Below, piece after piece: positions 45,245-57,267 of a DNA stretch of 64,000 nucleotides. Origin of the DNA: Artocarpus heterophyllus (taxonomy: Eukaryota > Streptophyta > Magnoliopsida > Rosales > Moraceae); assembly GCA_025403435.1 (NCBI GenBank), contig CM046330.1:14902239-14966238 (forward strand). The letters run 5' to 3'. A program made the position numbers and the translations under genes. Position 1 is the stretch's first letter; each line of letters starts with the position of its first letter. The notes under the pieces are model-generated. The model did not search any database. It was not told where the DNA came from and was given only the letters and a program-made list of their open reading frames with translations.

Positions 45245-45652
45245 ATGGAGAATGTGGTACAAGTTGATCATGATCGTTCCTATTTTGAGAAGTTTTTAAG
45301 GGAATATTGGCCTCTAGAAGAAAAGGAGCCTCAAGATGAAGAACAAGAACCCTTTAAATTTGTCTTTGCTCAAACCTTAGCGAAGTTAGACTCTTGTAAT
45401 AAGATGTCTATTCTAAGCCATGGGTTTTCTGAAGATCAAATTGCATGCATGGTTATGGATCATGAAGTGGAGAATAAAGAGAAATTGAAGCGATTATTTA
45501 AGGAATTCCTACATGAAGAAGAGGTACAAGGGACGTTGGAGGATGAAGAAGCCTACGAGACTATTGATTTGAGCTCATCAATACACACCAATAACGGATC
45601 TCTAGTTCCCTCTAACACCACCATCACCATATTGTATCCTTTGCAAGATTAA
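45245..45652 (+). CDS. 135-aa acidic ORF of the non-autonomous Tat-like element
   Basis: The frame is open and begins MENVVQVDHDRSYFEKF. It is rich in Glu and Asp (PLEEKEPQDEEQEPF; VENKEKLKRLFKEFLHEEE) and ends with a Thr/Ile-rich tail (NTTITILYPLQD). The middle (FAQTLAKLDSCNKMSILSHG) has amphipathic helix character. I see no zinc knuckle, protease or nucleic-acid-binding motif. By position after the leader it could be a remnant Gag-like or element-specific protein. I do not recognise the family. Coding character is supported by balanced amino-acid use compared with the surrounding low-complexity frames. It may be the 3' piece of a longer frame broken upstream. Confidence 0.5.
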   Translation: MENVVQVDHDRSYFEKFLREYWPLEEKEPQDEEQEPFKFVFAQTLAKLDSCNKMSILSHGFSEDQIACMVMDHEVENKEKLKRLFKEFLHEEEVQGTLEDEEAYETIDLSSSIHTNNGSLVPSNTTITILYPLQD

Positions 45653-46598
45653 GCCAAGAAGGAAGTTCTCCTCCTAAATCCATCAATCGAAAGCAAGTCG
45701 TGCTGGAGTAACTTGCCAAGTACTTCCAAATCATGCCAAACTTGAGGGCATCTACATCCAAGGCCTATTTATAGTGTTGTATGAAATTTACTATAGGCAG
45801 AAGCCGTTCTTTGACAACCGCTTCTCCAAAAGTCAAGCCAATGACTCCAAATCAAGCACATCTTAAAAGATAACCCAAGTTTCTCATTTTATTTTTTATT
45901 TGTTTTTGCTTTAGCTATTTTTATGTTATTTTAGTTACTAAGTATTTTTGTTTCATTTTTGGTCCTTGATTAGGTCTTTGAGCAAAGTTGGGGTTTGACA
46001 TATAGAATTTTCACATTCTTTTTTGACAATCTCAAAGTGGTAGTCACGCCAAAAAACAAGACCATTGTCATCACCATCCATAATTCAAGAAAGTTCTCTT
46101 TACCCTTTGCATTCTTTCTTTTCATAATATTAAGGATAATGTTAATTTTAATTCAAGGTAGGAACTTAGGTTTTTTTTTTTATTTATTTTTGTGTGTGTG
46201 TGCTTGATTCTTTTGTTTGATTTTATCTTGCTTTTTTATTCTTTGACTACTTCGAGCGTATATTCATGACTGCTTAATTATTTTGCTTACTTTGAGAAAT
46301 TTTATATGAATTAAGTAATTTTTATGATCTCATTGAACTCTAGAACTTGTTTGATTATCACCTGTGGTGAAATCCTAGACTACATTTCATTAAAGAGATG
46401 ACTTAGGCCATCTTTGGATCATTTGAGCCTTTCGAGCCTACCTTAATATACATATATCCCTAGTTACTCCGTTGAGCTTTATTATATCTTTTTTCTTTGT
46501 TACCCACATTTTTTATCCTAGCCGTAAATAATTTTCATCCGTCCATCCCTCATTCATAAGCATATTGATCATTTTTGTTCATAGTTTGAGCTATGCTA
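45653..46598 (+). other. Tat-like internal region, non-coding
   Basis: The GC-poor sequence first continues the style of the ORF (proline- and lysine-rich reading in places), then becomes T-rich. TTGAGCAAAGTTGGGGTTTG near 45979 resembles the AAGTTTGGGG-type purine tracts that Tat elements carry internally. It ends where the SIRE-like element inserted. Confidence 0.4.
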
Positions 46599-48068
46599 TG
46601 CTAGCCCATGAATGATACTCGGAGGAAGGGGGTGGGGTCGGGAATGATTTAGGTTTTAAAACTTTTTTGCAACTATTGGAATTTTCTAACTCTAAAGCAT
46701 TAGTAAAATAAACTCACAATCTAAATAAATAACGAATGCAAATAAAATTTATGAAATATAAATACTTAAAAGTAAAAGAGTAAGGTTAGAGAAATACAAA
46801 CACTATATATAATGGTTCGGCAATATACTTGTGTCTACCATCTCCGAGCAAAGCTTAACTCAACCTCTTGCACTACAATGACCATCTTTTTGGTACGATC
46901 ACTCCTTGTATAACAAAAGTGACTTGTTCTACCTAAGGCTTACCACAACATCTTACAACCATCAATTTTCTATGGAGATTGACAAACCAAAACCCCGAGG
47001 CTAACTATATCCTCTCACAACTATCAATTTTCTTTAGAGATTAACAAACCAAAAAAACCCAAATTCTAAGGCTTGGAAACCTATCATGCAAATAATGTTT
47101 TAACAATTTGGCTCACTCACAAGATAAACTCTCCAAAGAAATGATGATTACAAGGAAAGGCTTAATTAGAAGGTGTGAGCAACTCTCTAGATAAGATATG
47201 AAAATATGTAAGCTCAAGAGTATGCGAGAATATGATGAAAACAATGTAAGAATAATTTGCAATTAATGCTTCTCTTGCTTCAATTTAGAACATAATGAAT
47301 GGAGGGGTATCTATAGCCTCCTTGTGCTCAAAGAACACTTAAAATATCAATTTTAGCTTAAAATAGCCATTGCAAATGGAGCTCTAATGGCAAAAAAAAA
47401 AAAAAACCTAACCATTATAGATTGATTGGTAGGCTGAAAAATGAGATTGGTAGGCCAAACTTTAAAATCTGGCCAAAATAGGCTCAAGGGTCATCTGAGC
47501 GACAGGCCACCTAGGGCAACTGGAAGGCTGGTGGGCCACCATAAAAATGCTTTCTACTATAGTAACCAGCAAGCCAGTTGTACAGGATAGGAACACTTCA
47601 AAAACTTGTACAAAAATATAGTTTTTGTAAACAATTGAAAAGGTGGAGTAATTGCAACTTAACTATAAGTTAAAAACTACAATTTGAACACTTAAAAAAA
47701 TCATTTTTCAAATGATTAATAACTCTTTAAGATTTTTGAAAATGAGATTAAAAAAGCTTATGCAATTAAAACTTTAATGTAAATTTTAAAAATTATGTTT
47801 ACAAGTGTGTGTGATTTGAGCTTGCATAATTCATATTACTAAAAACCATTTCACACTTACGTAGAAGACTTAAAAATAAAACTAATAAGCTTGAGTCTTC
47901 AATGTCTTCTCATTTTTCTTCTTCTTCATAATCTCCATTTCTTCTTGCTACAATTTAAGCTTAGCAATACTCAAGAAATTCATTAGCCGTTTTGCATTAT
48001 ATTAAAAAAGTTGTTTCATTATCATTAAAACTAAATTAAATTAACTTAATGAAACCATGGAGCCAACA
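46599..48068 (-). repeat. SIRE-like 3' LTR (left copy)
   Basis: The minus strand starts TGTTGGCTCCATGG at 48068. This LTR matches 54883-56560 throughout. It has the uninterrupted sequence GAAGACTTAAAAATAAAAC, the empty site of the MITE found in the other LTR. Degenerate dyads lie at about 47425-47585, including two TTGGTAGGC words 21 bp apart. Confidence 0.8.
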
Positions 48069-48455
48069 ATCTCTTCTTTTTTTATGATGATAAGCAATTT
48101 TTGATTGCTTGAAATTGAAATGAAAAATGGCATTAGATTTCTTACTAAATGCTCCCCTTTAATACATGCAAGGTTTTAAAACTTAGAAGAGTTAAAAATT
48201 TCCCCCTTTCCACATAGTTCTTCCTGGCAATATTCTCACTAATTTTTAATTCAAATCACAATATTATAGTAATTGTAATATAATCACTAATAACCAACTA
48301 TATACTCAAATATAAATGAAAATATGCAATCAAACACATCTCCCCCTTTGCCATCAACAAAAAGAACAAATACATAACTTGCAAATCATAAATTGATTAT
48401 CAAATACTCAATACATGTATAAGTAAAATGAATTCTTTCCCTTTGTCATATTCTC
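48069..48455 (-). other. SIRE-like 3' untranslated part
   Basis: The minus-strand sequence includes TTGATGGCAAAGGGGGAGAT (48353-48334), typical of the region after pol in SIRE/Maximus-type copia elements. It confirms that the 3' end of the element is present. Confidence 0.55.
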
Positions 48456-51400
48456 TATAACGACCTACTTTTTTGCACTGTCACTTAGCTTTTTTAAACT
48501 TAATTTTACTTACTAGAAAGAAAATACTGGGTGATTTTTTTCCTTCTTAAAACATACTTTAAATTGTTGCAACTTTCGCAACAATGTTAATTGAAACATA
48601 GCTTAAAACTTAACTTTATAATTATTCAAAACATTTTGAAGAATATATCTTTTTAAAAATGTTTTTTGTAAAATATTTCTTATTAAACATTTTCTTAAAT
48701 ATTTACTTTCTTAAAACTTTTAAAACACTATTTCAAAAAATGGAAAACTTTTTCTTTAAATAGTGGAAACCTACTATAGTGGTATCCATACCCAAATTTC
48801 GTCTCTGTCTCCCGAAGCACTACCTACAGTATGAAGGAACTTATAAAGAGTTTTCGCTTAGTAAATTCAAATATAATCCCACAAAATATTAAAACATTCA
48901 TTATAAAACTTTTTTTTTTCCTTAAAAAGCTTTCTCGTAAAACTTCTTTTGTAAAACATTGCTCATAAGTCTTTCTCGTAAAGCATTTCATGTAAAACGT
49001 TTTTCATGGAATGTTTCTCATAAATCATTCTTAAAGAGAATGCAAGCAATATCATAATGCATGATTTCATTTATGCTCAATTATTAACTTCATTATGACT
49101 TCTTATCATCATTCTTATCTTACTTGAACTATGGGCCTAAGTGTACGTATCAAACAGGTTGTAACATAACTTAACATGAATCTCCTTTTAGGTCAGGAGA
49201 TTGGTACTACACTTTCTCATCTTTACTTGTGGTTTTAGATTACCTTAGTGAATATTTTACATGATATAACTTAATGTCCAAAACATTAAACATAATAGTT
49301 GCAATCACAATGCAAATCATAACTTGATCTTTAAAACTTTATGCATAACAAATATAATACATTTCAAACATTTATAAAGCATTTGAAATTTATTTTCTTC
49401 ATGCTATAAATGAGGTTTGAAAAGTACCTAAGTAGCGCTCTAATGTTCCCACTTTATCCTTTTTATTCTATTCATCGGCTTTGTTCATGTTCAAATAACA
49501 CCCGACTATTAGCTAACATTTCTTATTATAAATCTACTCGATTAATAATGAAACTTAAACATTAAATGTCTATTCTTTTTTACTTAGCCTCATTACTTAT
49601 TGGTTTATTTCTTCATTACTTAACTTGAACGTTTTTTTTTATCAAATTCTATGTCTTACTAGACGGATCCATTTCTAAACATGTTACAGAACATTTTTTG
49701 TCAGGCATCTTCCTGATTCGGAAGGCTTGGGACTATTTTGATGGTTTTATAAAAATGATGATTTTACCCTTAATAGGTTCTTCTAAGCCATATAACTTTA
49801 CTAAATTTCTTGTTTTTACTTTACCACTCCATTACTAACACGTTAAGGAAAATTTCTCTTTAAAAGGTGTTTCCTTAAAGCAGACGTTTCAAGTCCATTT
49901 TGGCCTTTTCACAATAAATGACCATTTTCCCCTTAATAGGTCTTGGAAAAGTTTTGGAACCCGTTTTCAACCAAACTTACATTTCCTTATAACTTGTAAC
50001 ATTACGAAAAACCAAACATCAATTTCCTTTTTATAAAAAATCCATTTTGTCAAAGCTTTATGGTTTTGACCCGCAATACAAAATCTTGTTGATTTTGTCC
50101 TTAACATGTTTTTCTCGTAAAATTCCTAACTTCTTTTAAGCTTTCAATCATAAAATTACTTGCTAATGATAATTGTTTAGAAAACTATCTTTGCATCATG
50201 AAAATTCCTGTTTCACATAGTTTTACTTTTTTGGCCCGAAACATAAAACCTTGGCATTTTTGTCCCCAAGACCAAAAATACTCATCTTGTGGCAAAACGT
50301 CCTTTTTTTGCAAGGATTAAAACTTATGAAAGCTCCTTGGCCAAAATCCTTTTATTTCAAAACGTTTTCGTAGTTTCAAAATTTTGTGCTTAAAATTTCA
50401 TAAAACTCAAAACTAAAATCGGTACTAAATTTTCATGAGCCATCCTTGATCCTTTCTGGACTAGTAGAACCAAAATCCACCTTTTTTCAACTTGATTCGA
50501 TGGGAATTCAAGAGGGATTCCTTTACCAAAGTTGTACATCTTCAAGTTTTCAATAAATCATGTGTTAGAACTCAGAAAATAATTCGGCCTCTAAATGCTT
50601 CAAACATTTGAATCTTTCTAAAATACCTAAAAACATTTTTTTTTGCATCTTACCTTTCTTTAACTTATTTTTCTAAGGTTTAATCACATTTAAAACATTT
50701 TCAAACACACTATCAAGCATTTAATACTTATAATAATCATGCTATAGTGTCCTTAGTACATGACATAGTCCATAAAAATTAAATCAAATACCTTACATAT
50801 AACTATACACAAATTCCATGAAAACATCAAACATTTCAAGACTAGGGTTTATAATTTCCCAAGAGATTTCTCAAACTCTTGCACCTACTCTTTGATGCTT
50901 GAAATCTTAGCTAGTTCTCCTTGTCATAAATCATAACAAACTCGATCAAAACCCCCTTAAAACCCATGAAAAAAGATTAAAAATCCGTAGTATAAATTGG
51001 ATTTTTATGTCCAAAGTTGCAAAACATTTCTCATGAACACTTGTACTTGCATTCTTGAATAATTTGGAGGCTTTAATCATTTTGAGAGAGTATGAAGGAG
51101 AGAGTGGCCGGTTTTGGATTTATGGAAGAAGGGGTTTTGTTCTTCAATTTTGCATGAAAAATGATGGAGATAAAGCGTGTTTTTTTTCCAACTAACTTTG
51201 TTAAATAATGACATCTCATTAGGACTAAAATGAGGTGAAAAATCACTCCAAATGGAGGGCCAAAACTGGATCAAAGTATGGGGATATGTGGCCTTTTTTC
51301 CATCTTAAAAGTGGCATTTTGGTGAATTTTTCCACTTAGGTCCTTTGTTGTAAAAAAGCTTAGTTTAGGGGCTAATTTGAAATTAAGAAAACTTGCCCCA

Positions 51401-51563
51401 CCACATGCCACAACTAGTTCTCTCATAGGTGATATGTGGATTTTCTTCCACCTTTTGGGTGTCATCAAATGGGCCCCATATCATCCTTTTAACCATAAAA
51501 ATTTACACTGACAGTATTTTGTCTATATTGCTGGTATATTTCTTATAGTGTTATGAGCTTACA
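48456..51563 (-). repeat. Gypsy LTR-like segment inserted in the SIRE-like element
   Basis: This ~3.1-kb block has the architecture of a long chromovirus LTR on the minus strand. It starts TGTAAGCTCATAACAC at 51563 and has CCGGCCACTCTCTCCTTCAT in its U3/R area. Further on it carries TTTGGGTATGGATACCACTA-type sequence, comparable in place to the conserved block of the intact gypsy LTR. It ends GTAGGTCGTTATA at 48456, where the terminal CA is mutated to TA. No internal domains, primer site or target duplication are seen. It may be a solo or truncated LTR; boundaries are approximate. Confidence 0.5.
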
Positions 51564-51964
51564 CTGTATTCCCTACTTATCCATATCCCCCACATGGTGT
51601 AATTATCCATATCCTACTTATCTATATTTTCTTTTAACGTATTTCTATTTTAAAATTTATTGCAATATATTTTACAACAATTAAGCATTTTAGCTTATTT
51701 TTTCTTATTCATAGACTAATTCTTATCTTCAAATTATTCTTACTTCGCTTAAAGACTATGGCATGATTTATAATCTTAAAAATCTCATATTTACTCTTGT
51801 GGAATTTATCATGAAAATCGGACTTAAATAATAATCCTCATAACACTAAAATTTTCTCCTTAAGCTCTTAAGAAACTTTTGTGTACAAAATTTAGCTCAC
51901 AAATTCATTCATTAATTGCTCTTAATAATCCTTAATTATTGCATATATAATGCACACACAATAG
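51564..51964. other. AT-rich junction of unknown origin
   Basis: This lies between the gypsy LTR-like block and the broken end of SIRE-like RT. On the minus strand, GGGGGATATGGATAAGTAGG just before the LTR start is purine-rich and could be a polypurine tract. That would make this the tail of a truncated gypsy internal region. No coding sequence was recognised. Confidence 0.35.
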
Positions 51965-54823
51965 ACTCAAGATGAGCAACCGCTGCAAGGTCTCTTCATA
52001 ATTGATACCTTTTTCTTGTTTGAAACATTGTGCAACTAATCTAGCCTTGTTTCTAACAATAACATCATCCTCATCTTTTTGTTCCTAAACACCCATTTTG
52101 TACCTATCATAGATTGAGAACTAGGTTTAGGAACAAGTTCCCATACATCATCTCTTTCAAATTGAGTTAGTTCTTCTTGACTTGTTAAAATCTAAAATTC
52201 GTTGTTTTCGGAATCTTTCAAACATTTTGGTTCGATTTGAAAAAGAAAAACTAGATTATTGCAAACACTTTTGAATGATGAACTAGTTCTTACCCCATGT
52301 GATGAGCTATTATCAATAATGGAGTCTTTAGGTGATATCTCCATAACTTTAGTAATTGATATGTAGTATGTTTTCCTTTTGAATCTTCCTTTTGTTGTTT
52401 ATGTTGTAGTGGTTGTTGAGACTCTTGAAGTGTGACGATTTTTGACAAATCAGGATCTTCTTGAACTTCTTTTCCATTTTCTTTTATTTCCATGTTCTTC
52501 ATTTGGTGTTCAAAATCTTAATCTTCATTATTCTCGACTTTCTCAACGAAAATGTTAGTTTCATCAAAAACAACATGCATTGATTCTTCTACAACTAGAG
52601 TTCATTTATTAAACACTTTATGAGCTTTGCAAATAATAGAATAATCAAGAAAAATGTCAACATTGGATTTTGCATCAAATTTTTCCAAACTGTTTTTGGT
52701 ATTTAAAATAAAACATTTGCATTCAAAAACTTTAAAGTAACCAATGTTGGGTTTTCTACCCTTCCAAAGCTCATATAGAGTTTTATTCATTTTAGGTCTA
52801 ATAAGAACTCCATTTACGATATAATATGCGGTATTAATGGCATCGGCCCAAAAATATTTTGGCAAACTATTTTCATTTAACCTAGACCTAGCCATTTCTT
52901 ATAAAAGTCTATTTTTTTTTTTGTTCAACTACACCATTTTTTGAGGGGTTCTTGGTGTTGAAAAAATGTTCAAAGCCTTTTTCATTGTAGAACAACTCAA
53001 AAGCATTGCTATTGAACTCGCCACTACGATCACTTCTAACCGAAGTAATCATGTCGCCTTCTTTATTTTGAACTCTTTTGCAAAAATATGAAAACATTTT
53101 TAGAGCACCATCTTTGTTTGCCAAAAATTTAACTCATGTAAATCTTGAAAAATCATCAACAATGACAAGGGCATAGTGTTTACTACCTAGACTTGTAGTA
53201 GTAGAAGAACTAAATAAATCAATATGTAAAAGTTATAAAGGTTTGGTGGTAGATATTTTGATAATTGATTTAAAAGAAATTCTAATTTGTTTTCTGTATT
53301 GGCATGCTTCGTAAATTTTATCTTTTTGAAATGGAAGTTTAGGCAACCTCCAAACAAGTTCTTTCCTTGAAATCTTGAAAAGTGAACGCATGCTAGCATG
53401 ACCAAGTTTTATATGCCAAAGACAAGTGTCATCATTTAAAACAAAAATACATTGATTTTTGTTTGAATGACAATGTCAATTGTAAAAACATTTTCATTTC
53501 AGTCACCAATAAACATAACCTCACTATTGTATACATTTTCAATAAAACATATAGAGGATTCAAAAGTGACTTTATAATCCTTATTATACAATTGATTAAT
53601 GGTAAGCAAATTATGTTTCAAATTACGAATAAGGAAAACCTTTTCAATAAGAAGAGAAGAATATCCTTTTTTTTTTAGAAAAGTGAGGGGTCCTCCATCA
53701 TGTATTTTGAACATCCACTATCTAAGAACCACTTTACTTTCTTCGTCTTTGATACCTCATCATCGTCAATTTCCATAAAGCACATGTTGCCTATTTCCTT
53801 TGTTTTGTCGTCATCTATCATTGGATTCAAGCTTATCCCAATTAGCTTGAAAAATTTTCTTTAATTCTTCCTTTTTAGCTCCTTTCTTGCTATATTTCTT
53901 TTTGATAGGGAAATCTGATCTCATATGACCAAGTTTCTTGCAATCATCTCATCTTTTTTGATTTTTCTCCTTGATCTTCTCCCCTTTTAAAGCTTTTGTT
54001 TTGATTGAATTTCTGATAGAACTCCTTGTATTTCTTTGCTAGCCTTGCTATTTCTTAGAAGTCTTTTTGATTAAGACCTTCATCTTCTTCGTCTTCGTCA
54101 TTTTTGTCTTTAAGAATAGAGGTTTTCAAGGCAATTCCCCTCTTCTTTTTATCTTTTTCTTCTTGATCTTGCCTTTCTGTAAACTCATAGATCATGAGAG
54201 AGCTAACCAACTCTTCTAGTGGTAGAGTTGATAAATTTTTTGCTTCTTCCAAAGTCACACTCTTGATGTGCCAAGATGGAGGTAATGATCGGACCATCTT
54301 GCTTACTAGTTCACTATATTTATATATCCTAGCAAGAGAATTTAAACCGTTAACGATATCTGTGAATCTAATATACATTCTATTAGTAATTTCACGATCT
54401 TTCATTTTGATCATTTCATATAATCATGCAAAAGATAATTTATCTTACTTTCTTTAACTTAGTTTGTCCCTTCATGGACAATATCTAACATGTGCCAACT
54501 TTCTTATATGAAAGTACAGGAAGTAATTTTATTAAATTATTTCCTTTCTAGTGATAGTATAACATATTAATAACCTTAGCATTTAATGACAAGTTCTTTT
54601 TTATCTTCATTGTTATATTCTTTGGGATCTTTAGGAACCATAATTTTCTCTATTCCTTCATAGGTTTAAATGGACCATTTTCAACAATTTCTCAAAGAGT
54701 ATTAATCAATGGATTGCAAATAGATCGTCATTTTAGTTTTGAATAGTTATAATTTAACCCATTAAAAAAAGGAAGTCTATTGGTGGAATGACCTTCCACG
54801 TTTCGAAAACTTTGAGTAGTCAT
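51965..54823 (-). pseudogene. SIRE-like copia gag-pol remnant
   Basis: Gag begins at an ATG at 54823 (MTTQSFRNVEGHSTN, then PFFNGLNYNY). It continues through the longest open piece, 54414-54055 (VRSLPPSWHIKSVTLEEAK, LSTLPLEELVSSLMIYE). A knuckle-like CKKLGHMRSDFP near 53930 has lost its final Cys. Protease-linker (53714-53499, with LKHNLLTINQLYNK) and integrase fragments (53124-52909, VRSDRSGEFNS; 52895-52602, NSLPKYFWADAINTAYY and YFKVFECKCFILN) follow. RT starts with RNKARLVAQ and breaks off near 51965 after GINYEETL. The order and wording fit the SIRE/Maximus lineage. Numerous stops make it non-functional. Confidence 0.82.
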
Positions 54824-54882
54824 ATTCAAGATTGTGAAATCTATTCCAAAAACAAATTCGACCAATTTGACTTGACATCAAT
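54824..54882 (-). other. SIRE-like leader with decayed primer site
   Basis: On the minus strand, next to the LTR, ATTGATGTCAAGTC is a weak match to TGGTATCAGAGC (about four mismatches), in the expected place for the primer site. Confidence 0.4.
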
Positions 54883-56560
54883 TGTTAGCCCAAGAATGAC
54901 TACCCAAGAATGTGGGTGAATTAGGTTTTAAAATTTTTTTTTGCAGCTATCAGAATTTTCTAACTCTAAAACATAAGTAAAATAAACTCACAATCTAAAT
55001 AAATAACAAATGTAAATAAAATTTACATTATATAAATACTTGAAAGTAAAAGAGTAAGATTAGAGAAATGTAAACGTTGTTTATAGTGGTTTGGTAATAT
55101 GCCTACGTCCACTAATGTTGAGCAAAGCTTGACTCGACCTCTTCCACTATAACAACTATCTTTTTAGCATGATTACTTCTTATGCAACAAAGATCACTTG
55201 TTCTACCAGAGGCACACCACAGCCTCTTACAACCATCAATTTTCTATGAAGATTGACAAACTAAAAACCTAAAGCTAACTACGTCCCCTTATAATCGTCA
55301 ATTTTCTATGGAGATTGACAAACCAAATATCCCCAAATCCTAAGGTTCGGAAGCCTATCACTCAAATGGCATTTTGAGAATTTGGCTCACTCACAAGACA
55401 AACTCTCCAAAGAAATGATGAATACAAGGAAAGGCTTAATTGGAGGGTGTGAGCAACTCTCTATATAAGATATGAAAATATTTAAGCTTAAGAGAATATG
55501 AGAATATGATGAAAGCAATGTAAGAATGATTTACAATTAATGCTTTTCTTGCTTCAATTTAGAACACAATGAATGGAGGGGTATTTATAGCCTCTTTATG
55601 CTCAAAGAACACTTAAAATATCAACTTTAGCTCAAAATAACTGTTGCAAATGAAGCTCTAACGGTTAAAAAAAAAAAACCTAGCCATTACAATCTGACCG
55701 ACATGCTGGAAAACGAGATCGATAGGGAAAACTTTAAAATCTGGTTAAAATAGGCTCAACGATCATCTGACCGATAGGCCAATGGGTAGAACCAACAGGC
55801 TGGTAGAAAGCACAAAAAAATGCTTTATCTACAGTAACCAACAGGCTGGTTGTATTGGATAGGAACACTTCAAAAACTTGTACGAAAATGCAATTTTTGG
55901 AAATTTTGAAAGGGTGAAGTAATTGCAACTTAAGTACAAGTTAAAAACTGCTATTTAAACACTTTAAAAAAAATATATTTTTCAAAAGATTGATAACTTT
56001 TTAAGACTTTTGAAAATGAGATTAAAAAAGTTTATGTAATTAAAACTTTTATGTAAATTGTAAAACATATGTATGCAAGTGTGTGTATTTTATTTGAGCT
56101 TGCATAATTAAGACTATCTAAACATTTTACATTTACATGGAAGACTTATAGGGTGTTTGGAAAGGTGGTGGAAACCAGTGGTGGGAACCACTTTTACTGT
56201 AGCATGTGAGAGTTTTATACCGTAGCATATTTTTTTTTATTGTTACTGTAGCATATGAGAGCTTTACACTATTCATAACTGAGATTGTGGTGGGAACTGA
56301 GTGGTTCCCACCACTGCCAAACATTAAAAATAAAACTAATAAGCTTAAGTCTTCAATGTCTTCTCATTCTTCTTCTCCATAATCTCCATTTATTCCAAGA
56401 CTTAATTCTTCTTGAGGCTTGAATTGCTCCATATAATTTGCTATAATTTAACCTTTGTAATACTCAAGATATTCATTAACCATTTTGTTATATAAATAGA
56501 ATTTGTTTTGTTATAATCAAAACCGAATTGAATTAGTTTAATGAAACCTTGGAGACAACC
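54883..56560 (-). repeat. SIRE-like 5' LTR (right copy)
   Basis: This matches the left LTR but is longer because of a MITE at 56149-56323. Degenerate dyads lie at about 55690-55860 (GACCGATAGGCCAA, CCAACAGGCTGGT twice). Confidence 0.8.
56149..56323. mobile_element. PIF/Harbinger-like MITE with TTA target duplication
   Basis: This 175-bp element starts TAGGGTGTTTGG and ends CCACTGCCAAACA, with complementary GTGGTGGGAACCAC and GTGGTTCCCACCAC near the ends. It is flanked by TTA at 56146-56148 and 56324-56326. The sister LTR shows the undisturbed site GAAGACTTAAAAATAAAAC, so insertion and 3-bp duplication are directly visible. A TTA target fits PIF/Harbinger. It is non-coding. Confidence 0.88.
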
Positions 56561-57267
56561 TACTAAAGGGAGGAAGGATGGTGTCATGAAAAGATTATTT
56601 GCAAAAAAAGAAAGAAAAAAAATAAAAAAGAGTGCTATATATGTTGTTCATATTCATAAATGCAAAGAAATAAGTTTGGGAGTGTAGTGACTCAACAAAG
56701 AAGAAGAAGAAGAAGAAGAATAAAAGTGGATGATAGAAGGAGGTTGAATACAATTTTGGGAGTGTAACTTAGGGGGTTGATTTGTGCTCTACAGTCTTAG
56801 AATGATTTGTGTGTTTATGGGTATTTTAAGCCATATTATAATCCTATATCCTACAGTTACGTTAAACACACATTACAAGCTTAATGAAGTCCTAATGATC
56901 CTTGGTGTTATATTAATCTACATTAGTTGAGAATGGTATAAAAGGCGAGCCGATAGAGTTCACAATTTTTTTTCATCTAGAGATCTATTCTAATGCATTT
57001 ATTTCCACAAACCAATCCGAGTTATAAGGGATTGAGTGTAAATGGTTATTTACACACAAATATAAAAGACTTTTAAGTGAGATAAGGTTAGCATTTGAAT
57101 TGAAAATCTACATATTTATAATGTCTAGAAGTTTTCTTTGAGTTATATATTATGTGAATTCTTTGAAGCACGTTTTATGAATAAAACTAAATACTCGTGT
57201 TTAGGGTTTTTTTTATTTTTGTTTTTATTTTTCCTCAAGGACTAGCAAAATGGTAACTTTAAAGGTG
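56561..57267 (+). other. Tat-like internal region, 3' part, with repeated purine tracts
   Basis: After the nested element the Tat-like internal sequence resumes. It has a GAA-rich microsatellite near 56700. AAGTTTGGGAGTGTAGTGAC (about 56672) and ATTTTGGGAGTGTAACTTAG (about 56752) resemble the tract at the LTR boundary, suggesting multiple purine tracts. There is no coding frame. Confidence 0.45.

Larger units (their letters stand above)
46599..56560 (-). mobile_element. SIRE-like Ty1/copia element nested in the Tat-like element
   Basis: The outer repeats are 46599-48068 and 54883-56560. On the minus strand the element starts at the right. Target duplications are TGCTA (46594-46598) and TACTA (56561-56565), matching in four of five. 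The right LTR contains a 175-bp MITE. Next to the left LTR, the minus strand has AAAAAAAGAAGAG followed by TGTTGGC, a purine tract. Gag, protease, integrase and the beginning of RT are recognisable on the minus strand. The rest of RT and RNase H is missing and replaced by gypsy-like sequence. Confidence 0.8.
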
